From: Plectrocnemia conspersa
Lineage: Eukaryota > Arthropoda > Insecta > Trichoptera > Polycentropodidae
Assembly (NCBI GenBank): GCA_009617715.1
Contig: VTFK01000350.1
Location: forward strand, 1 to 64,000
Length of the DNA stretch: 64,000 nucleotides
Reading direction: 5' to 3'
This document shows positions 61,352 to 64,000 of the stretch, in pieces (within the stretch, counting starts at the first letter, position 1; every line of letters begins with the position of its first letter). Both the position numbers and the translations under genes were made by a program. The notes beneath the pieces are model-generated. The model saw only the letters and a list, made by a program, of their open reading frames with translations, was not told where the DNA came from and searched no databases.

Positions 61352-64000
61352 ATGATGAATTTCGCCGAATTTATGCAGAAAGCGGCCGAAGGGCCTCCTC
61401 TGCAGTTGCGCGAGTTGCCCTCGGCGTCCGTCCTGGGATCGCTGCGCCCCCCGATGACCAGGAGCTCCACCAAAGCCGCCAGAGTCGCCGAACGCGAGAA
61501 GTCCCGATCTAACGCCAGGCGAATGTGTCACGAAGAAAAGCGTCACTTCAACAACCGTTCCGACGTCGCCCCTTCTTGTCCGTACGAGCGCGCCGCCCGC
61601 AGACGCGAGCAGCTAATGGAGTGGAGGTTGCACCAGAAGGTGAAAAAGAACAGAACGGTGAAATCGAAGCCCCCGTTTAAAGTGGGCGTCGTACCCAAAG
61701 ATCTGAGCTTATACAAAGAACCCGCGCAGTTACCCTCGATGAAATCGGACAAGAGAAACCAGACCATATTGAACAGCACCATTAAATCGTTCGCTTCCTT
61801 TGCGCCCTTGAATGCACAATTCAAGGCTCCCACTATCAGAAAACGTGGAGAAATTTCTAAAGAAGAGCCCTACTCCATAACCAGTCTGTCCGAAAAGTTC
61901 GAAGACGCTTGCAGCACCGCCCAAGAGACAGATTCCTCCGTGCCGATAAGTCCGTACGTCACGGTCTCCCGAGGCAAATCTAAACGTCCGTCCAAAGATC
62001 CAGGTTTAACATATTTTTATTAATAACTCTTAAAACCCAACTATATGTCTGTTTTTATGACTATTCATGACTATTCTCAAACTTCTTTGTTACTTTTTCT
62101 GTAATTCACTCTACAGATATTTTTCTTTCAATCTAGTGCTTGGCTTGTGACTGCTTGATGTATTTCATAATAAAAAAATATATACATATATTGTCCCTGC
62201 AGCAAATGTCCTATAGCCCATTGCTTTTCAAATTTTTTTTTTTTTTTTTTTTTTTACAATTTCCTGTGCGACCCTTTTAAAATTTAAATTAACATACAGT
62301 CTTAAAGGCTTAGTAACCCTAAGGGGTGTGTTAAAAATTTTATTAGATTATATTACATTTTACGACAGACTATGGGCGCGATGTTTTCTCGAGCAGTGGC
62401 GGAGAAGACCTCAGAGGTCTTGTATCAATCTCTATCAATCTCTCTGGTGCGAGGGGCCATGACGGTATGCTGGTCTCTTCGAGTGTTTGCTCGTGACTAC
62501 CTTCTTCTCATCCAAGTCCAGGCTTAAGTATCCAGGGCTGCTAAGCTTGCTGACCAATCACAATCATGCAGCGATCATCCAGCCAATCGCTGTAATCGCC
62601 TCTTAGAACACCAAATAAATATACGCCTCTAGAAAGTGACATTTGCTTGATGGGATTGTGTATCTGTAACAGGAATATTTATCTTCCGAAAGGTCCTTTA
62701 CAAACGTGGCTGTGTGGTCCACCACAAAGCTATTGTTAAAACCACTTCACCCTCGATTTTTTTTTAAATTAATCTTTTTAATTACTGGTTATTAATTTAA
62801 ATATAAAGTAAAAAAAGTTTTTTTATTTTATATAATTTTTTTGTTTAAAAAAACAGATTTAAAAATTATCAATAATTAGCAATAAACGTAAAAAAGTGAT
62901 GCTGCTTTATTTTGAATCATTTCTTTTTAAAAACAGTTTTAGCTGAATTTATTTTAAGTTGTAAGATAATAATATGTAATAACAAATTTATTATTAAGTT
63001 TAGGGTTTGGATGATTCTCGAGATTGTACGTATTATTATTAAAAAAAATTAAGAAATTGTCCAATTTTCTCAAAATAATAATTAATGCAACCACCAAATG
63101 TTCTTTATTACTGCTAAAAATAAATCACAAAGTCAAAAACTGTCTGCCCCATATATTGCATCTTACTGGCACGCTCGTGCAATCAAGCAAGAGAGAAAGA
63201 AGTAGCAAACAAACTTCCATTCCACGCGTACGTACATAAAATATGGCTCTGTAGGCACGCACAGTAAAGTATGTAAATAAATTATTTTTCAAAAATAATT
63301 ATAAACGGAAGCATTTACTGCTAAAATTTGAAGGTCTACGTATTCTGAAATGACTATAATTAAAATTAATTTTAAATTAGGAACGTTATAATTCATCTAA
63401 GACCATGTAGTATAAATCATTCTAAAACTTGTGTAAACAATTCATTTTTGTCAAAAATAAAGCAAATCAATAGTCAATCTTATTCAATGGAAGTGTTACC
63501 TTTTACACTATACACTTTTTTGCGATAATTATAATACGAATTTAAATTTTAATATGCATTTGTTTATATTTCTGCTATTTGTATTTATATACTTTTTTCT
63601 TCCTTATAAAACTAAAGAAGAAGAATATGAACAATCACCCGAAAAAACTGCTCAACACTTCAGATTACAACTGGATGGAGAAATAGCTCGCTTACAAGAT
63701 TTATGCGATACATGGCGTACATATAAAGAACATAATGATCTTATTGAAGATAATCAGGTCTTTTTATTATTTTTCTTAATTTTTAATTTGTTTATTATAT
63801 GTTGTGCTTATTTGTTTTATTTTTTTTTTGCTTGTTAAAATACTAGGATTTAATTAATCTAGCCATCGGTCAAACACAACTGCTAATAAATAAAAAATTT
63901 GAACAATTTAGAGGTTTGATTGTTCGCTGCGAAACCAAGGAAGTGATCAACGGAGAAGGGCTCGTTACTGTGGATGATCTTCAAGGATTTTGGGATATGG
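61352..64000 (+). CDS. mars: HURP/Mars (DLGAP5-type) mitotic spindle protein, partial at window end
   Basis: HURP/Mars binds microtubules and stabilises kinetochore fibres. Exon 1 is 61352-62003. Later exons are 63618-63757 and 63847 to beyond 64000. Exon 1 (217 aa) has RREQLMEWRLHQKVKKNR followed by PPFKVGVVPKDLSLY, the family block ending in FKVG, then a Ser/Thr-rich stretch and SPYVTVSRGKS, also family-like. The later exons read EEEYEQSPEKTAQHFRLQL, LAIGQTQLLINKKFEQFRGL and VDDLQGFWDM, the GKAP/DLGAP homology domain. The donor at 62004 is gTTTAAC, weak, and exons between 62004 and 63617 may have been missed. If not taken, the first frame would stop at 62023. Exon 1 is GC- and CpG-rich, later exons AT-rich. 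Confidence 0.82.
62004..63617 (+). other. Presumed intron of HURP/Mars
   Basis: Contains a long poly-T run at about 62227-62251 and GC-richer LTR-like or unclassified repeat DNA at 62340-62740. Otherwise AT-rich. The frame at 63024-63239 has no similarity. Confidence 0.5.

Noticed and set aside
62340..62740. Possible solo LTR in the HURP/Mars intron
   Set aside because: GC-richer block, but no TG...CA ends, target duplication or primer site could be shown.

Overview
The window is a stretch of insect (at least arthropod) nuclear DNA: single-copy eukaryotic genes with GT-AG introns, many of them only about 57-90 bp long, set in very AT-rich intergenic DNA full of degraded DNA transposons. The gene set (Aps-like Nudix, CC2D2A, class III ADH, RMC1, ALG1, SNU13, NOL11, RNPC3, OSER1, acid lipases, NHE8, HURP/Mars) and the short introns fit an insect. 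I cannot fix the order from sequence alone. All exon models were built by hand from splice signals, reading frame and remembered family similarity. Most complete models close in frame across every junction.

Layout: (1) 2375-3958 (+) diphosphoinositol-polyphosphate Nudix hydrolase in 3 exons. (2) 6335-11286 (-) CC2D2A, a ciliary transition-zone protein, 10 exons, 1447 aa. (3) 11.3-13 kb mariner-type relic and repeats. (4) 13069-14190 (+) intronless formaldehyde dehydrogenase. (5) 14983-21205 (-) RMC1/Bulli, regulator of the Mon1-Ccz1 Rab7 GEF, 10 exons; intron 5 looks like a minor (U12-type) intron. (6) 22324-24032 (+) ALG1 mannosyltransferase. (7) A ribonucleoprotein block: SNU13 (-), NOL11 (+) and RNPC3 (-). 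SNU13 and NOL11 are divergent; NOL11 and RNPC3 end tail to tail. (8) 31914-32516 (+) OSER1-like gene. (9) 33.0-49.4 kb: four tandem acid lipase genes, all on the minus strand. Two are recent copies made by a ~4.5 kb tandem duplication that also carried OSER1; the second OSER1 is a short fragment followed by an RTE relic. The third lipase has two 7-base homopolymers that break the frame before the catalytic His. The fourth lacks a normal acceptor at the conserved exon-2 boundary. (10) 50253-57475 (-) NHE8-type Na+/H+ exchanger with a 4.8 kb transposon-filled intron, divergent from an unrecognised single-exon zinc-finger gene (57880-58371, +). (11) 61352 to the window end (+) a HURP/Mars (DLGAP5) gene, cut by the window edge.

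No operon or dedicated novel system is evident. The most informative observations are the U12-type intron near a minor-spliceosome gene, a ~21 bp periodic TGACC array in the SNU13/NOL11 divergent promoter, the OSER1-lipase tandem duplication and its uneven divergence, and several unusual splice sites.
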